Positions 49,536 through 62,406 of a stretch of 64,000 nucleotides of DNA are shown in pieces (the first letter of the stretch is position 1; the number at the start of each line of letters is the position of its first letter). Source of the DNA: Circinella umbellata (lineage: Eukaryota > Mucoromycota > Mucoromycetes > Mucorales > Lichtheimiaceae); assembly GCA_025093555.1 (NCBI GenBank), contig JAIWNF010000002.1, positions 186,001 to 250,000 of the forward strand. The letters run 5' to 3'. The translations under genes were made by a program, and so were the position numbers. Below the pieces are notes generated by a model. It ran no database searches, was not told where the DNA came from, and was given only the letters and a program-made list of their open reading frames with translations.

Positions 49536-50929
49536 CTAATCTATTTCCAAACATCGTACTCTTGATGCTAATGAAGCTGTACTAAAAGAAGCTCCAGAAT
49601 ACGCATGAGGAGTTGAATTTGCACTACTAGTATTGGTTGATGTATTGGTATGATGACGAGACGATGCTAAAGCCGACGATGAAGAGGACCAGCTTAAAAT
49701 CGGTCGACATAACGTGCTCGATGAACTGTTATTACTAGTAGTTGATGTAGTGGTTGTAGGTGTATCGATAGTAGAGACATTAGGTGTGTTGTTGATATTA
49801 TTAGAATTACAAAGTGATAACCGTAAATCAGGTGGTGTATAAAGTGGTGTTTGTGGATAAGGTGAGATTGTTTCATCCGGTGGTGTATATGGTACATGGT
49901 AATGTCGTCGTTTTGTTGGAGGTTCAATGATCTGTTGTTGCTGGATGGCAGCTGATCGCTTTAATGATGTTGTTAATGGAGGTAGAGGTGGGATGGAACA
50001 GGAGGATGAGGTAGGAGTAGGTACACCGGTAGCAAGAATAGCTACAGAAGATAATAAAGAGGAAGGTGGCGTGTTTGTTGTTGATGGCAGGATAGTAGGC
50101 ATGGAAGTCGATATAGGAAGATGATGTATTGATGGTAATAATGAAGTTGGCGAAGATGATGTTGATGATTTAATGGATAAGCGCGCCGGCATTTTGATAG
50201 GACGATGATGATGTGGTTGTTCAGTCATCAATGAAACCCAATGTTGACATTGAGACACCCAGGCGGAAAACTTTTGATGATGAATGTATATATTATAATT
50301 CAGTGCCGATAGGAATTCCATTTCCATTATATTGAGTTCACGTACAGGAATGCTCGATACATCTGACCAAGTCTAAATATATAAATCATCATAAGTTATT
50401 ATCATTGCTATTATCATTATTATTTGTTTGATATAATATTTTTTTTGGGGGGTTGGATGCGAATAAGAGGGGGGAGAGAAGAATATATATAGAAGGGAGA
50501 AAGAATAAAGAAAAAAAAATAAGGGATATATGTTATATTTATAATAATGTACATATATGCACATACCTTGTTGGTAAATGTATTGTCGTCTAAAAATTTA
50601 TTAGCAAGAATAAGTGCGGTAGTGAATAAACGAACTTCGGAGCCGATAGAAGCACGAATAGAGGGATAAGCTGAGCGTAATCGATAGATATAATAGAGTG
50701 CTAATAAAACACAGGCGCAAGAGATTTGGGTTGCTTTAAGTACTTTCTGACAAAACATCTTGAATGTAGTGTATCGTTTTGCTGTAATGCTTGGTTGCTT
50801 AAATGAGCCTGCCCATATACAAGGAACAACAAACGCGCAAAAATCTGCTAGTTCAGTTGACTTAGTGCAAGAAAGAAGTGATAAAGATGGCGGGAAAGTT
50901 TCCATTCCTCTATGCTGACATGGCGACAT
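49536..50929 (-). CDS. PHO80/PCL-like cyclin
   Basis: Two exons, 50929-50567 and 50372-49536, 399 residues. The first ~150 residues form a cyclin box of the PHO80/Pcl type: FKMFCQKVLKATQISCACVL, ALYYIYRLRS, the conserved EVRLFTTALILANKFLDDNT (helix 3-like, AxxLAxKFLDD), and across the intron TWSDVSSIPVRELNIMEMEF followed by LSALNYNIYIHHQKFSAWVS. The KFLDDxxxxxxxW and ELNxMExEFL motifs are diagnostic of this family. Such cyclins activate Pho85/CDK5-type kinases in phosphate signalling, polarity and the G1 phase; which role applies cannot be read. The C-terminal ~230 residues are a Ser/Thr/Pro-rich disordered tail with many SP/TP sites (YTPPDETISPYPQTPLYTPP), likely kinase targets. The intron is 194 bp. 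Confidence 0.92.
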
Positions 50930-53900
50930 TTTTTTTATTGTTGTTAACTCGTATTGTTTATAATTGATAATATAATTCGTTTGATTGTAATTTATGAAAG
51001 CTGATAATTGATCGTTGTTGTCGTTATTGATTGTTAATGATGACTAATAAAGAGGTAGATTTATAAGAGAAAAGGTTGTAGGATAATATATAATATAAGA
51101 AGGATGAAAAAAAAAAGAATGGAAAGAAAGAGGAGACGACAAAAAAGAAAAAAAAAAGAATTGATTTTACATTAACAAGTTGATTTTCTCTCTTCTCTTT
51201 GAACTTGTTCAACAACAAAATAAAGAAAATAGAAGAAAAAGATGGCTAACTCGTTCTTAACATTTATGTAAAATAAAATAAATAAAAAGGTTTCGCTAGC
51301 TGCCAAATACGGTCGGAACTTTTTTGGTACCAGCCAAAAACAGAGAAGTGTATGTCCTATTGTTCCACCCTTCCAAAAAAGCGACTTGTGTTATGTTATG
51401 TATGCTGATAGTTCCTCCGCTTTTTTCTTTTTCTTCGCCTCGGTCGGCACCATTTCTCTCATTTACACTTTAGCACACCCCCCCCCTTTTTTTTCACACA
51501 CACACACACACACACCATCTTGTCCCCCCAAGACCCCTCGTTCATATTTTCATTACTTTGGCGGATTTTGGTCTGTATATGTGTGTCACACATACAACCA
51601 ACATCAATCATTCTCTCCGATCTAAATAACAAAAAAAAACCTTTCCTCTTCTTTTGCCTTTCTCCCTCCCCTCGTCTTCCCCCCCCTCGACTTTTTCAAA
51701 CATTTGGTTTCTGGTCCACCCCCAAGGAAAAAAAAAACCTTTTCCCTCTGTTTTTCCTAAATTTATTCATAATAACAAAAACACTTTCTCTGCCCCCCCC
51801 AAAACAAAATCATTTAATGGGCGCTCGTTTTTTTTTTTTTTTTTTTCAAACCTTAGGGAAAAATTAGGTGTAACACTTGACAACAACACCTATAACCATA
51901 ACCATAACAATAACTACCATAACAACATTACATTTCATACATCACATAAATATTTTCTTTTTTGGTCTCGGGTATTAGTGCATTTCCTCTATTAACCTTC
52001 CATACTTTTTTTTTCTCCTCGTCTCGATTTTGTGTCAAGAAATCTTAATTTGTTGATCAATTCATACATAATTACTGATAAAATTATAATAAAACTTTGT
52101 TTGATTGGTCCAACTCAAAAACGGCATTACCTGCGGACGATTTTTTTTTTTTTGATGTTTCAGCAGGTCTAATTCTTGTCGCTTGAACTTGAATGTTTAT
52201 GATAAATACTAAAATAACTTTCCTTTTTTTTTTTTACACAAAAAAAAAATTATTGCCTGACTTCTTTTCTCCTGTTTAGCGTATACTATATATCTGTATA
52301 TAATAACTCCTTCCAAACCCCCAGTTCCTCTCGGATCATCTGTTTAATAACTAATAAACCCGAGTTGTTAAACTCAGCCAAGTTTTTCAGGACTTCCCGC
52401 AAGCCCACCTTTTTTTTTTTTAGCCCACCAAAGTGTCTCACTTTGTTATTTGTTGATGCTGCGCCTATAAAATTTTACTCCTCTCTTTCTTTTTCACACA
52501 CTCTCTCTGTCAATCTATGTAATGTGAAATGGATCAACCCCCCCAAAAAAAAGAATCAGAAAGACCCTTGGCATGCAGAAATTTTTTTCACACCATGGCA
52601 TAATTACCATCAAAGTATAACCATAACATCATTATTATTATAATTGATTATGTACCTCTTCTTTTTTTTTTTTATAAAGAAGATCACATGGGGTCTAAAT
52701 ATCTTTTTTATAAAATTATTTAAAGTTATAATGATGGTTGATTGACCCCCTTTTGCCACATAAACAATCAATTGCATATATTACTTGAATTCATAATAAT
52801 ATATTATCATATTATCCTTACTGTACTCTTAACATGAACAGAGTTAGGACATGCTTTCTTTTCTAAACTATTTGCGCCAAGCTGAAATGGATTTTACGCT
52901 AATGTGTAAAGAAATTTTGTGTTACACAATGAAAGACTTTGCGTTGTCTGACGTCAGTGGTTTTGCATTAATAATTTTTGCATTCCTATCTTTACTTTAG
53001 CTATATTTTTTTTATATCTGGTTATTGAAGAGGTAGAAGATGATCTTATTTATCAAATAGAAATGGAATGGTAAGGAACCATAAGTGGAATTCAATAGCT
53101 TTTCCAATTTGGGTTTCTCCAAAAATTTAATAATCAATTTAACATGAAATAGACCTTACTTCCTATATTTTTTTAGAGCTTGAATATATGCATTTCTTTG
53201 TCGAAATCACTTATACTCTGTGTTTTCGCTTTTTTTTTTCAAAGCGTAAAAAAACATAGAAAATGACAAATCACTTCTGTCAAAAGGATATACCATCGAT
53301 TATTACTTACCCAGGAGAACAATGATGGATCAATCAATAAATAATCTGTCTTGAAAGTTCTATACAACTTTGTATTTTATTAATTCTCAAAAACCCACAT
53401 GTTTCTTTTGTCTTTTCACACACCCTTTATATCATGCAAATAAGTAAAAGTACCAGTGATGGAGTTGAACTACTACTGACATATTAAATCAGTACCCATA
53501 AAATCACGAGTTTACTAGACACATACAATCGAATGATATAGCCGAGTTAAATATATATATATATATATATATTCGATTGATAGAAGGGGAGATAATATAG
53601 CAATTGTTATTAAACCCCCCTTAAATTCAACTCATAAATATTAATTTAGATCTGATGAACTTCCCAACCACATGGTGTTCCCAGTGATGCAGATTAACAA
53701 CATGAGTATAAACTCAATCCTTAATTTTTATAGAGTTGGTTTTTTGAGAGAACTTTTGATGGTAAAACTATGGACTAATAAAAGTAGTGGATTTTTTTAT
53801 GGTAAAATAAGATACATAAAAAAAGCTACAAATATAAATACATATACCGATGCACGCAGGGCGTTGCATAAAGAAAGAGTTATAAAGAACTATCGTGTTC

Positions 53901-54509
53901 AATCACAGCATATAACCCAAGTGCAGGATTCGAACAAAGCTTATTTCATAACAGCAGACTTAATTAATCTCTCCTTTTTTTTTTTTTTTTTTTTTTTACA
54001 AAATCGATCATTTTTGGTCCAGTCTTATTCAAAGCATAAAAAAAGTATTAAAAACAGACCGTCCCCATCTATTACCAGAACAGAGCTACTAGAGTTTAAA
54101 AAGTTCCAAAATATATTCAGAGATTAAAAGGTAGAAGAATAAGACTGAAATGCGAGAAATATTTTTAAATATCGAATGGCCAATCAATCAAAAAAAAATT
54201 ATACATACTTCCACTATAAAGATATTACCTGCTCATCAGATTAATATATTGTGAGATACAATGATCACCTAGCAACAAATGACCATAACATGTTTTTTCT
54301 GGTATCAGAGCTAAAGAGGTCCAGATTCGGTTTTTTAACCCCGCTCTACCTCTCTTTTTTTTTTCAGTAGGGCCCTGTTTTCACATTTTTTTTATATCTC
54401 TTTTCCCCGTCTTCAATCCCCTTTCACCCTTTATATTCCCCTCCAACCGTCAAAAAAAAAACCCCTCTTATTTTTATTCCCCTATCAAGTCGTTATAAAA
54501 ATATTGATT
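50930..54509. other. Intergenic: cyclin promoter side and low-complexity DNA
   Basis: 51400-51870 on the plus strand is C/T-rich with C runs (51480-51486, 51680-51687, 51794-51801) and a CA microsatellite (51498-51514); this may be the divergent promoter of the cyclin gene or an unannotated pyrimidine-rich transcript leader. An (AT)n run lies at 53549-53572. The open stretch 53672-54127 has a partly non-random translation (TYTDARRALHKERVIKNYRV) but ends in poly-Phe and is not supported as a gene. The 54330-54500 stretch is the pyrimidine-rich leader of the FERRY3-like gene. Confidence 0.45.
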
Positions 54510-57500
54510 ATGCAACCCTTACAGTCAATGAAACCATTCACAGCTACCATTAATCTTTTAAATTACTCCCCAATACACATTGACATTACGGAGGGACAAA
54601 ACTTAAAAGACTTGGTTTCTCACTTAATATGTCAACATAATATACCTTCTTATTTGACATCAAGTATATATTCGACGCTTACGTCAGCTATTGCAGCCAT
54701 ACCACAGTCAACACACCATAATATTGACAATGATATAATTATTCAACGTGAAAAAAATCATCCAGAAGAAAAACACAAAGAACAGGATGAACCCAATATA
54801 ATGACAAGTACAAGAGATCGATTTATCACGAAATATCAATCGCATACCTTACAATATCATAATAAACCAGAAGAGGTTAATATCAAATTTCAACAAGGAG
54901 TTTTTATGGGGGAGAGGAGGGGAGATGAAGAAAATCGACAAGGGGAGTTTGATAATGATTCGAGAAGAAGATGCTTTTTTTATCTTGGGGGGGAGAGAAG
55001 AGGAAGCAGAAAGAAAGTATATTTCTTTAATGGAATTATAAAGAAAAAGTATAAAAAAAAAGAAGAGGGGGACAAAAAATAAAAACCACGGATAATATTA
55101 TTATAGAAAAACAAAGGGGGCTTTTTTTTTTCTTTTTAGGCGCGTAATAACAAAGAAATTATACCTTTTTTTGCAGGATATATTTCCACGTGCATATCAT
55201 ACACTCGTGCATTGTCCTATTGAAGCCATGTATAATACCTTGCTGAGCCTTGAACAAGATTATGCGTTGGTGATCCAAGATCGTAACTTAGCGTATGAGA
55301 AGGAATTAGCCGACAAACAAGAAAGGTATATACCATTTAGTTATTTTATTCATATGTGTCAACTATTTACATATCCTCCTTCCACCAAAAATAAAATAAG
55401 CAGCTTAGTTAAAAAAAAAAAGAAAGAAAACGAGTTCCGTTCTTGCATGAGTCTTTATTATCAATACTTCAAAAGAATTAAAAAAAAATTGACGTGCATA
55501 ATAACAACACCAACAACTATACAAACAACAGTATTTTGTTCTATATATATTACTTTCCTTTATTATGCACAATCAAAATCGCATATATATATATATATAT
55601 ATTCTTTTCGTTTATTTATACCCCTTTATTACACCACATAGATACATAGATACTCCTTATAACTTACCATTATTGTTATTATTAGACATAACCATGCAAT
55701 TGAAACATCACCTGGATCACCCAACATGACCCATTTATTTGCAAGACATGTGGAAGATATGGAGCTCTTTCAAGCTACATGGGCCTCCAATATTCTTCAA
55801 ACACAACAAACACAACGACGTGAATACCGTGACTTTGTTATAGAACTATATCGAGAATATCAACAACGGCTAGCTGCATTATCTAATGAAAAAAATCTTA
55901 AGCCGGAAGATACATTAATTGAAGCTGAGAGGAATTTGGATGGGAAAGACATTGTTAAAGTAGCAGCAGAACGGATTAAAGAGAATGATGTAAAAAGAAG
56001 ACGTCAAAGTTCTTCAGCGACAAGTTTAGTAAGTGGCGTATCGTCGTCAGATCAAGCTTCCATGTCACAATCCCTATCTCAGCAGCAACAACAGCAACAA
56101 CAAGTAGCTGAGAAAGATAAGGTAATTTAACTCTATTTTTTTCTTTGTGACCCTGAGGAAAAAAAAAAGAGCTCTGGTTAGTAAGAGAATGAGTGAATGA
56201 AATTGGATGGCTGGATTTATTGAACCTCCTATATATATATATATATATATATATATAATCACGGTTGTTATATTTATAGGCAAACTTTCAAAAGATGGTC
56301 CGAGATATTGAAGAAATGGGATTTGCTAAGGAACAAGCAGAAACAGCACTTGCGTTAACAAATCACGCAATGGATCATGCAGTGATGTTACTCCTTGAAG
56401 ACCCAGGCAAAGTCGACGCAGCCATTCGTCGACGGTCGACAAGTTCTCCTGCACATTCGCGTACGAATTCAGTCAATAATAATGATTCTTCACCCTCAGC
56501 ATCTTCTAGTCGACGTCAGTCATTTCAAAAAGGTCTACAGCAGCAAGGACCATCACCATTAAGTAAAAATATTGCAACCCATATGCATAATAGTAATAAT
56601 AATAATAGCAAAAGCTGGAGCCCTATTTCATTCCTGCAGCAACAAAAACAAGTCATGGAAAATACAAACCTCAGCTCTGTACGGAAATTAGGAGGTTGGT
56701 TGGGCAGAGCCATGGAGAATTTTGGAATTGATCATGACGATAGGTAAATTTTCTTATTATTATTATTATCATCATCTAAATTATGTGTATATTTGAACGT
56801 TAATTATTACATCTATATAATTATAAAAGGGAGGGGGTTATTTGAATATCTGAAGAAAGAAAAAAAACTGTGTGTGGGGGGAGACAAATTTAAAAGAAGG
56901 AAAAAAAAAGGAGGGGGGTTGATGATATTTTTATACCATTTATTTAACAACTTACTATATTATATTTTTCAGTGGTGAATTTACTGGATCACTTGCTAAT
57001 GGTGCCAATGCACAACAACCTGTTGAATCCTTTACGATCAGTCTGGGTCCTGCGCAAATCAAATCTACGCATAATTTACGTCTATTGGTAGCCGAGCCAG
57101 GGGCCGATATTTTTAACCCTACGCCTTATGATCCGACACGGGAGATGGCATACAAGGCTCAGACATCTACAAAACTTTATACCAACCATCTAAGTGCAAT
57201 TGTGGTATTAGTGGAATTAAGTGAACTTAACAGGAGTAGGGATCAACAAGGTACTGAATTTGGTTGGCGACAATACCACACTGGTAAAGGAAGTAATAGA
57301 GGCAAGTAGGATTGACTTATTATTAGATTCATATTTTCTATTACAGAGGGTACTCTTAATGATCTTTTTTTTTATCAACGAGTTCAACTAATATACTTGC
57401 AACTATATAGCCTTATTTGAACGTTGTCAACACTCAACCGAATTCCATTTCCCAGATATTGAATCACAATTAACGACTGTTGAACAAGATTTTATGCAAA

Positions 57501-58221
57501 AACCTGATAGCTTGCAAGAAGGTTCCTTTTTTGTTACTCGTCATTCCAATCTTCCTTTAACACAGGTTGTATTTCATTTGGTGATCGACAGTGATGGTAA
57601 TCATCGTTTCTATTATTTATAAAAACTCTCAGCCCCCCTCCTATCTCATTTATTCTCTTTCTTTTCTCCCTTCCTTTCCCCAATTCAGAATCAAGTATAA
57701 TTAACTATTTAGCAAACAACTCTAACAAAAACTATATTTTTTATTAATGTATAGCCATAGCCACGACAGAATTAACTAAACAAAGTAACTTAATTAAAGG
57801 TTTACTTAACATCATGCGTCTTACCACCCGATATGATATTTCATCCTTATCAATTCCACTTTTATTACTTCCTGATAAGTTTTTGGATCAACCTGAACAG
57901 TCCTTTTCATCATCATTCTTGGATCAACCACAACAGCATTTTGGATGGTTACAAAAGCGTGGTGAAGTCACTATGAAATGTGTTCGTGGATTTCTTTATG
58001 AACATTCTGGTAGTGGTAAACGAGGCAGTGGAAATGGACAAAGCGAAGCTGCCATGGATCGCGCTGAAACTGTCTTTGGTGGTGGGTTACATAGTGTGGA
58101 ATTCTTATTACCTGATAAAAGTGGTGTTTATGGTCAACGATCCGATATGGTTGGACAAGATGTAGAATTCGCATTTCAAAAGTTTAGAATATCTCTTGTT
58201 AGTATTTTTCAAACAAGTTAA
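54510..58221 (+). CDS. FERRY3 (C12orf4)-like protein with inserted UBA domain
   Basis: Seven exons: 54510 to about 54875 or 54899, then 55177-55325, 55686-56121, 56280-56743, 56973-57283, 57411-57596 and 57755-58221; about 792-800 residues. The first donor is uncertain: three phase-0 GT sites (54876, 54900, 55017) all keep the frame. Blocks match human C12orf4/FERRY3 (DUF2362) in order: AYHTLVHCPIEAMYNTLLSL, REYRDFVIELYREYQ, ESFTISLGPAQIKSTHNLRL, STEFHFPDIESQL, FFVTRHSNLPLTQVVFHL and GLLNIMRLTTRYDISSLSIP. In mammals this is a subunit of the FERRY Rab5 effector complex linking early endosomes to mRNA. Between the two halves lie a polyglutamine run and a UBA domain (about residues 322-360, DIEEMGFAKEQAETALALT...AVMLLLEDP, MGF loop intact), then a Ser/Asn linker; human FERRY3 has no such domain. 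It likely binds ubiquitin or a ubiquitin-like protein. Confidence 0.9.
56231..56257. repeat. (AT)n microsatellite in an intron
   Basis: About thirteen AT units inside the intron between exons 3 and 4 of the FERRY3-like gene. Confidence 0.85.
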
Positions 58222-58858
58222 TAATAATAATAACCTGTTTTTTTTTGGTCACATGAGTTTTCTGTACTATCTTAATTTTAACTTTTTCTGGATAAAAAAA
58301 TCTAGAATCTGATATGTAATAATGTAAATGTATATTTGGTAATGCCACGTCACTTTTTCCCAACAATTTTTCATTTTAATTATGTGTTATATTCATTGTT
58401 ATGTTTTCTTTTTTGCATTAATAACGTGTATACATATTATTTTGCAATCATTCTGTTAAGAAAAAAAAAAGACAAAAACAAATATTATAATGTGTGTGAC
58501 TGGATGTGGATGGAGAAAGGGAAAAAACAGGGTTTTGAGATATATGTATGTGTATAATATTCTTTATATTTCTTTCTTTTTTTTTAGAATATGGTGTAAT
58601 ATACTATATATAATTATAAAAATATGCTTTTGTAATGATTGTTTTTCTTTCCTTCGAGGAATAGAGAGAAGGCAATATTGAAGGGAGAGAGAGAGTGAGG
58701 GATAGAAAAGAAATTGTGTTAAAAAAAAGAGGGGAGGGAATAAATCAATCTGAAACGCGTAATAGATGAATATGTAAATGAATATGTATATAACCTCTTT
58801 TTTTTAAACATTATATACACGATCCACAGAGAACAATAATTAGCTCTTCATTTTACGT
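58222..58858. other. Convergent intergenic region, no gene seen
   Basis: 637 bp between the stops of the FERRY3-like gene and Dsk2, tail to tail. A+T-rich with an A run at 58461-58470 and GA-rich sequence at 58681-58740. Nothing coding is visible. Confidence 0.6.
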
Positions 58859-60105
58859 TTACACAAAATCTTTGTATAACAAGTCGAGTGCTTCGTTCAA
58901 ATCTCCATTTGCCTTCACTAATGCTCGAATATTCTTACTTGCATCATAAAATCCCATTTCATTCAGTTGTTGTAATTGAACTTGGTATCGTTCTTCAGGT
59001 GGTCGACTATCAGCTGAAGGAGCAGATGGACCTCCCATGCCCGGCATACCTCCCATACCTCCCATACCTCCAAATAAAGCAGCCATACGTTGTTGAAGTT
59101 GAGGATCGACTGCAGGTGATCCACCACCAGCTCCACCAGCTCCCGGACCACCCATACCAGCAAAAGCAGCAAATGGATTTAAAGGTGGCTGCTGTTGTTG
59201 TTGTTCGTTTGTAGTTGGAGATGATTGTTGCTGTTGTTGTGTCGGTGAAGTACCACCAGCTCCGCCCATACCAGGAGCCATACCCATACTTTGCATTGCT
59301 GAGGACATTTGTGCCATTTGTTGAATCATTTGGGGATTGCCAAGCATTTGTCTAAATTCAGGTGATTGCATCATGTTACGAATCTCTGGTCCCATAGACG
59401 ATAAATGTGGATTGCTTGTAATAATTGAATCAAGGACAGCAGGATTTTGTAAAACAGAAGACATATATTGTGCAAACATTGGATCTTGAAGCATAGAATT
59501 CATCATATTTGGATCAGGCGTTCCAAAGCTATTACCCATTGCACCAGCACCAAACCCAGTGCCAAGCATACCAAATGGATTAGCAGTACCCCCTCCTAGA
59601 GCTGCAAAGGGATTACCTGCTGCTTGTGGTTGCTGTTGCTGTTGTGTTATATTAGTAGGTTGTGATGTAGGTGTAGGTGTAGGTGTAGTTGTAGCAGGTG
59701 TTGTTGCAGTTGTGGTAGCAGTTGTGGAGGTGCCTGAATATAAATTTTCTTTTTAATTCCAAAGATTTCTCTTTCTTTCTGATAAACTATCATTGGTTGT
59801 AATAAACATAATAAAAATGCATAGAATAATGATAATAATAACATACCTCTTGCAGGGCCACTAGCACCAGCTCCACCAGAGCTCTTAACCATATGAACGG
59901 TATTACCGTCAGCAATCTTGTAATCAGCTAAAGTATCATGATCTTTGAGGACTCTTCCAGAATAGATTAAACGTTGTCGTTCAGCAGCTACTTCGGTTTG
60001 TTCAGCAATAGCATTTTTAAGATCAAGAACAGTTTTAGAGGTTTCGATCGCAATGACAAATTTCTTGTCACTGGATGACTTTACATTAACGTTAATAGTT
60101 GACAT
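58859..60105 (-). CDS. DSK2: Ubiquilin / Dsk2 proteasome shuttle factor
   Basis: Two exons, 60105-59847 and 59733-58859, 377 residues. It brings polyubiquitinated clients to the proteasome. N-terminal ubiquitin-like domain, residues 2-75 (VNVKSSSDKKFVIAIE, LIYSGRVLKDHDTLADYKI, GNTVHMVKS), which docks on the proteasome; a Thr/Pro/Gln linker; a central STI1-type region (MMNSMLQDPMFAQYMSSVLQ, NPHLSSMGPEIRNMMQSPEF with the NPQM motif); a Gly/Met/Gln-rich stretch; and a C-terminal UBA domain (about 334-377, ERYQVQLQQLNEMGFYDASK, ending LDLLYKDFV). Domain order and length match yeast Dsk2 (373). The ATG at 60105 is the first that directly precedes the UBL beta strand; an upstream in-frame ATG would add about 60 residues of unlikely sequence over a T-rich leader. 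Confidence 0.96.
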
Positions 60106-62406
60106 TTTTGTTTCTTTTTTTTTTTGGTAAAGAGAAAAAAGAAAAGAGAAAAAAAAGAGTGGACGCGGGTTTCGGTCAAACTTGAAAGTGTGTGTTGTAG
60201 TGCAAGGAGTGGCGGCGGGCTTTTCTTTTTTATACCCCAAGGGATTTTGCTGACTGGTGATTACGTGGAGATCCAAATTAGGCATTTAGAAACACGCACA
60301 ACCAGAAAACTTCCGTTTTGAAACTTAATATGCAAAAAGCACGAACTCGGGCTGGTTCTATGTTGCACAGAAGGATTAATGTATCAGTTGTCATGCTAAC
60401 TCTTATTTATAATCATTGATTTGTTGTCCTATGTAACAGAATGGTTTAGTACTGTTAAGATATTTATTATATGCCAATAAAAAAAATTCATAGCAAGTTA
60501 AGTCGCTATACACTTTTTTATTATGAAATGTATGGTGTGGTTATAAGTCAGTAATGCTGAGCAGTGGATGCCATTATCCTTTGATTTGATCATTTTTATT
60601 ATGAGAACAATTGTGCTTATCAACAACTGAAAATAATCTACTTGCTGGACATGTAATAAAATAATCAAATTAATGTAATAAAACAAATAAGAAAAAAAAA
60701 TATTTCGACAGTTCTGAAAACATTGAGTGGCTTTTATTAAGAACTAAATTGAAAAACAAGATGGACTTCTATAATGTTCTTCGTGTCTTCGTCGTCGCAA
60801 AAATACTGTCTAACTTTTAAGGTTGCAAGCCAAAATATAAAGCTTTAGTTTTTCAGTCCGAGATCTTGAATTACCAGGAAATGCATGTTTTTTTTAGTTT
60901 TCTGTGTACGTTAAAAATGATGGATTGCAATATATATAGACAAATGCTGAAAAAAATAAAAAGTTCTACAATTCTAGTTTGTACACAAGGTTTTTTTCCT
61001 ATAAAAATCTTTATTAGCAATCTTTATCAAGTATTTACTTTTGATTTAAAGCATAGATACTCTCAGAATGTTATTTATTTTATAAACGATTATAATTGAT
61101 GATATCACTGTATAAATGATGTACATCACATCATTTAATATCTCGACCAATTGATGGACTATGTTATTATGTAATAGTTCATCATTATGGCAACAGACAC
61201 GTAAAGCCCTTTTTTTTCTAACATTAGCATGATGTCTAGTTTGTGCACAATTTCCAGTAAGTCTCTTATTATGACGTGTACATACACCTAAAAATGACTT
61301 GTAACACATAAAAGTTGATTATTGTCCTGATAAGTAATTTTTTTTACGAAAACATGGAAGAAAGACCAAAGAAAAAAAATTTAAGAGTCATTGCAACCGT
61401 AACTTATCGTATAAATACGTAACGATTTTTTCTTTCTTTTGTTTCTCTGATTATTTCATTTATTTTATTTTTTGATAAGAAAAGGAAGTACGTTACATAC
61501 TGAGTTTCTTTCTCAAACCTAGCAATACTAAGTTGGTCTTTTTATTTTTGAAAATAATTTAGCTCATGACATCTGACATCTATAGCTCTATGTCACACGT
61601 ATAAAAGAAGAAAAAATAGCTTTTTTTTTTTCGCTTAAAGCACTTTTTAAAATATTATATATTAATAATTCCTGGGGTGACGGAACGAAAGTAAAAAACT
61701 AATAGACGGTACGTATATATAAATTTGTCATTTACTCATAAGTACAGTAATCTTTACTATATGTGTTATTTTTTCAGTAGATTATACGAAAACTATTCAA
61801 GTTTTAGAAGTATAGAATGGGGTCAAGACTTTAATATCTTTGCTGACTTCAACATGATTATAAATCCTAATTGTATTCTTTAAAGAATGATTCTGTCCTG
61901 TCCCATGATATCTACTTTTTATACGCTATCTTTATTCTTAGCTTTTTGCCATAGTTAAAATTTATCCACGTAGCTAGGTAGACTTATAAGCAGATAATGT
62001 ATTCGCTGTTGGGCATACAGATGATTTCTATATCGCCAATGTTGAGATTCTTCACGTAGGAGGTCAACTAGACATTAAAAGAAGAATGGCAAAAATTAAA
62101 AGTGCTTTTGATACTATTCATTGTAATTTAACAATATGGATACTTTTTTGGTCGCGCTTTATACCTGTATGCTTTTATTTTTACATTTTCTTTTAAATCC
62201 TGATCCTGTATATACAGTACAGTATTGTAAAGCTCTTTTCTCTTTATTAATAAGTATTCAAAGTTTTTTTTTTTGTAATATCTTCAAATACTTATTACTT
62301 CTTTTTCAATTTCGCATACTTCAACAACTATTTTCAAAATCTCGAAAAAATATTCGAGAGGAGTCAACATGTCGCTTTCAATGTAGGAAATAATATATAT
62401 AGGTCA
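60106..62406. other. Intergenic, Dsk2 promoter and unknown DNA
   Basis: 60106-60300 is the Dsk2 leader/promoter (pyrimidine-rich on the minus strand). Beyond it I see no intact gene. A minus-strand stretch at 61309-61120 reads CYKSFLGVCTRHNKRLTG and RHHANVRKKRALRVCCHNDE, with four Cys and several His, which looks like a decayed zinc-binding or transposon-encoded fragment; family unknown. Confidence 0.35.

Noticed and set aside
53921..53950. GCAGGATTCGAAC, resembling the complement of a tRNA T-arm
   Set aside because: The flanking bases do not pair as a T stem and no anticodon or acceptor stem can be found at the expected distances.
53672..54127. A 151-residue open frame upstream of the FERRY3-like gene
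   Set aside because: It runs into poly-Phe from a T tract, has no recognisable motif and an unlikely composition.
54901..55082. Continuation of FERRY3-like exon 1 through a purine-rich stretch to a stop
   Set aside because: The downstream exon is required for homology to C12orf4, and the acceptor before 55177 fits; the stretch is more likely intronic, although one alternative donor within it is kept as a finding.
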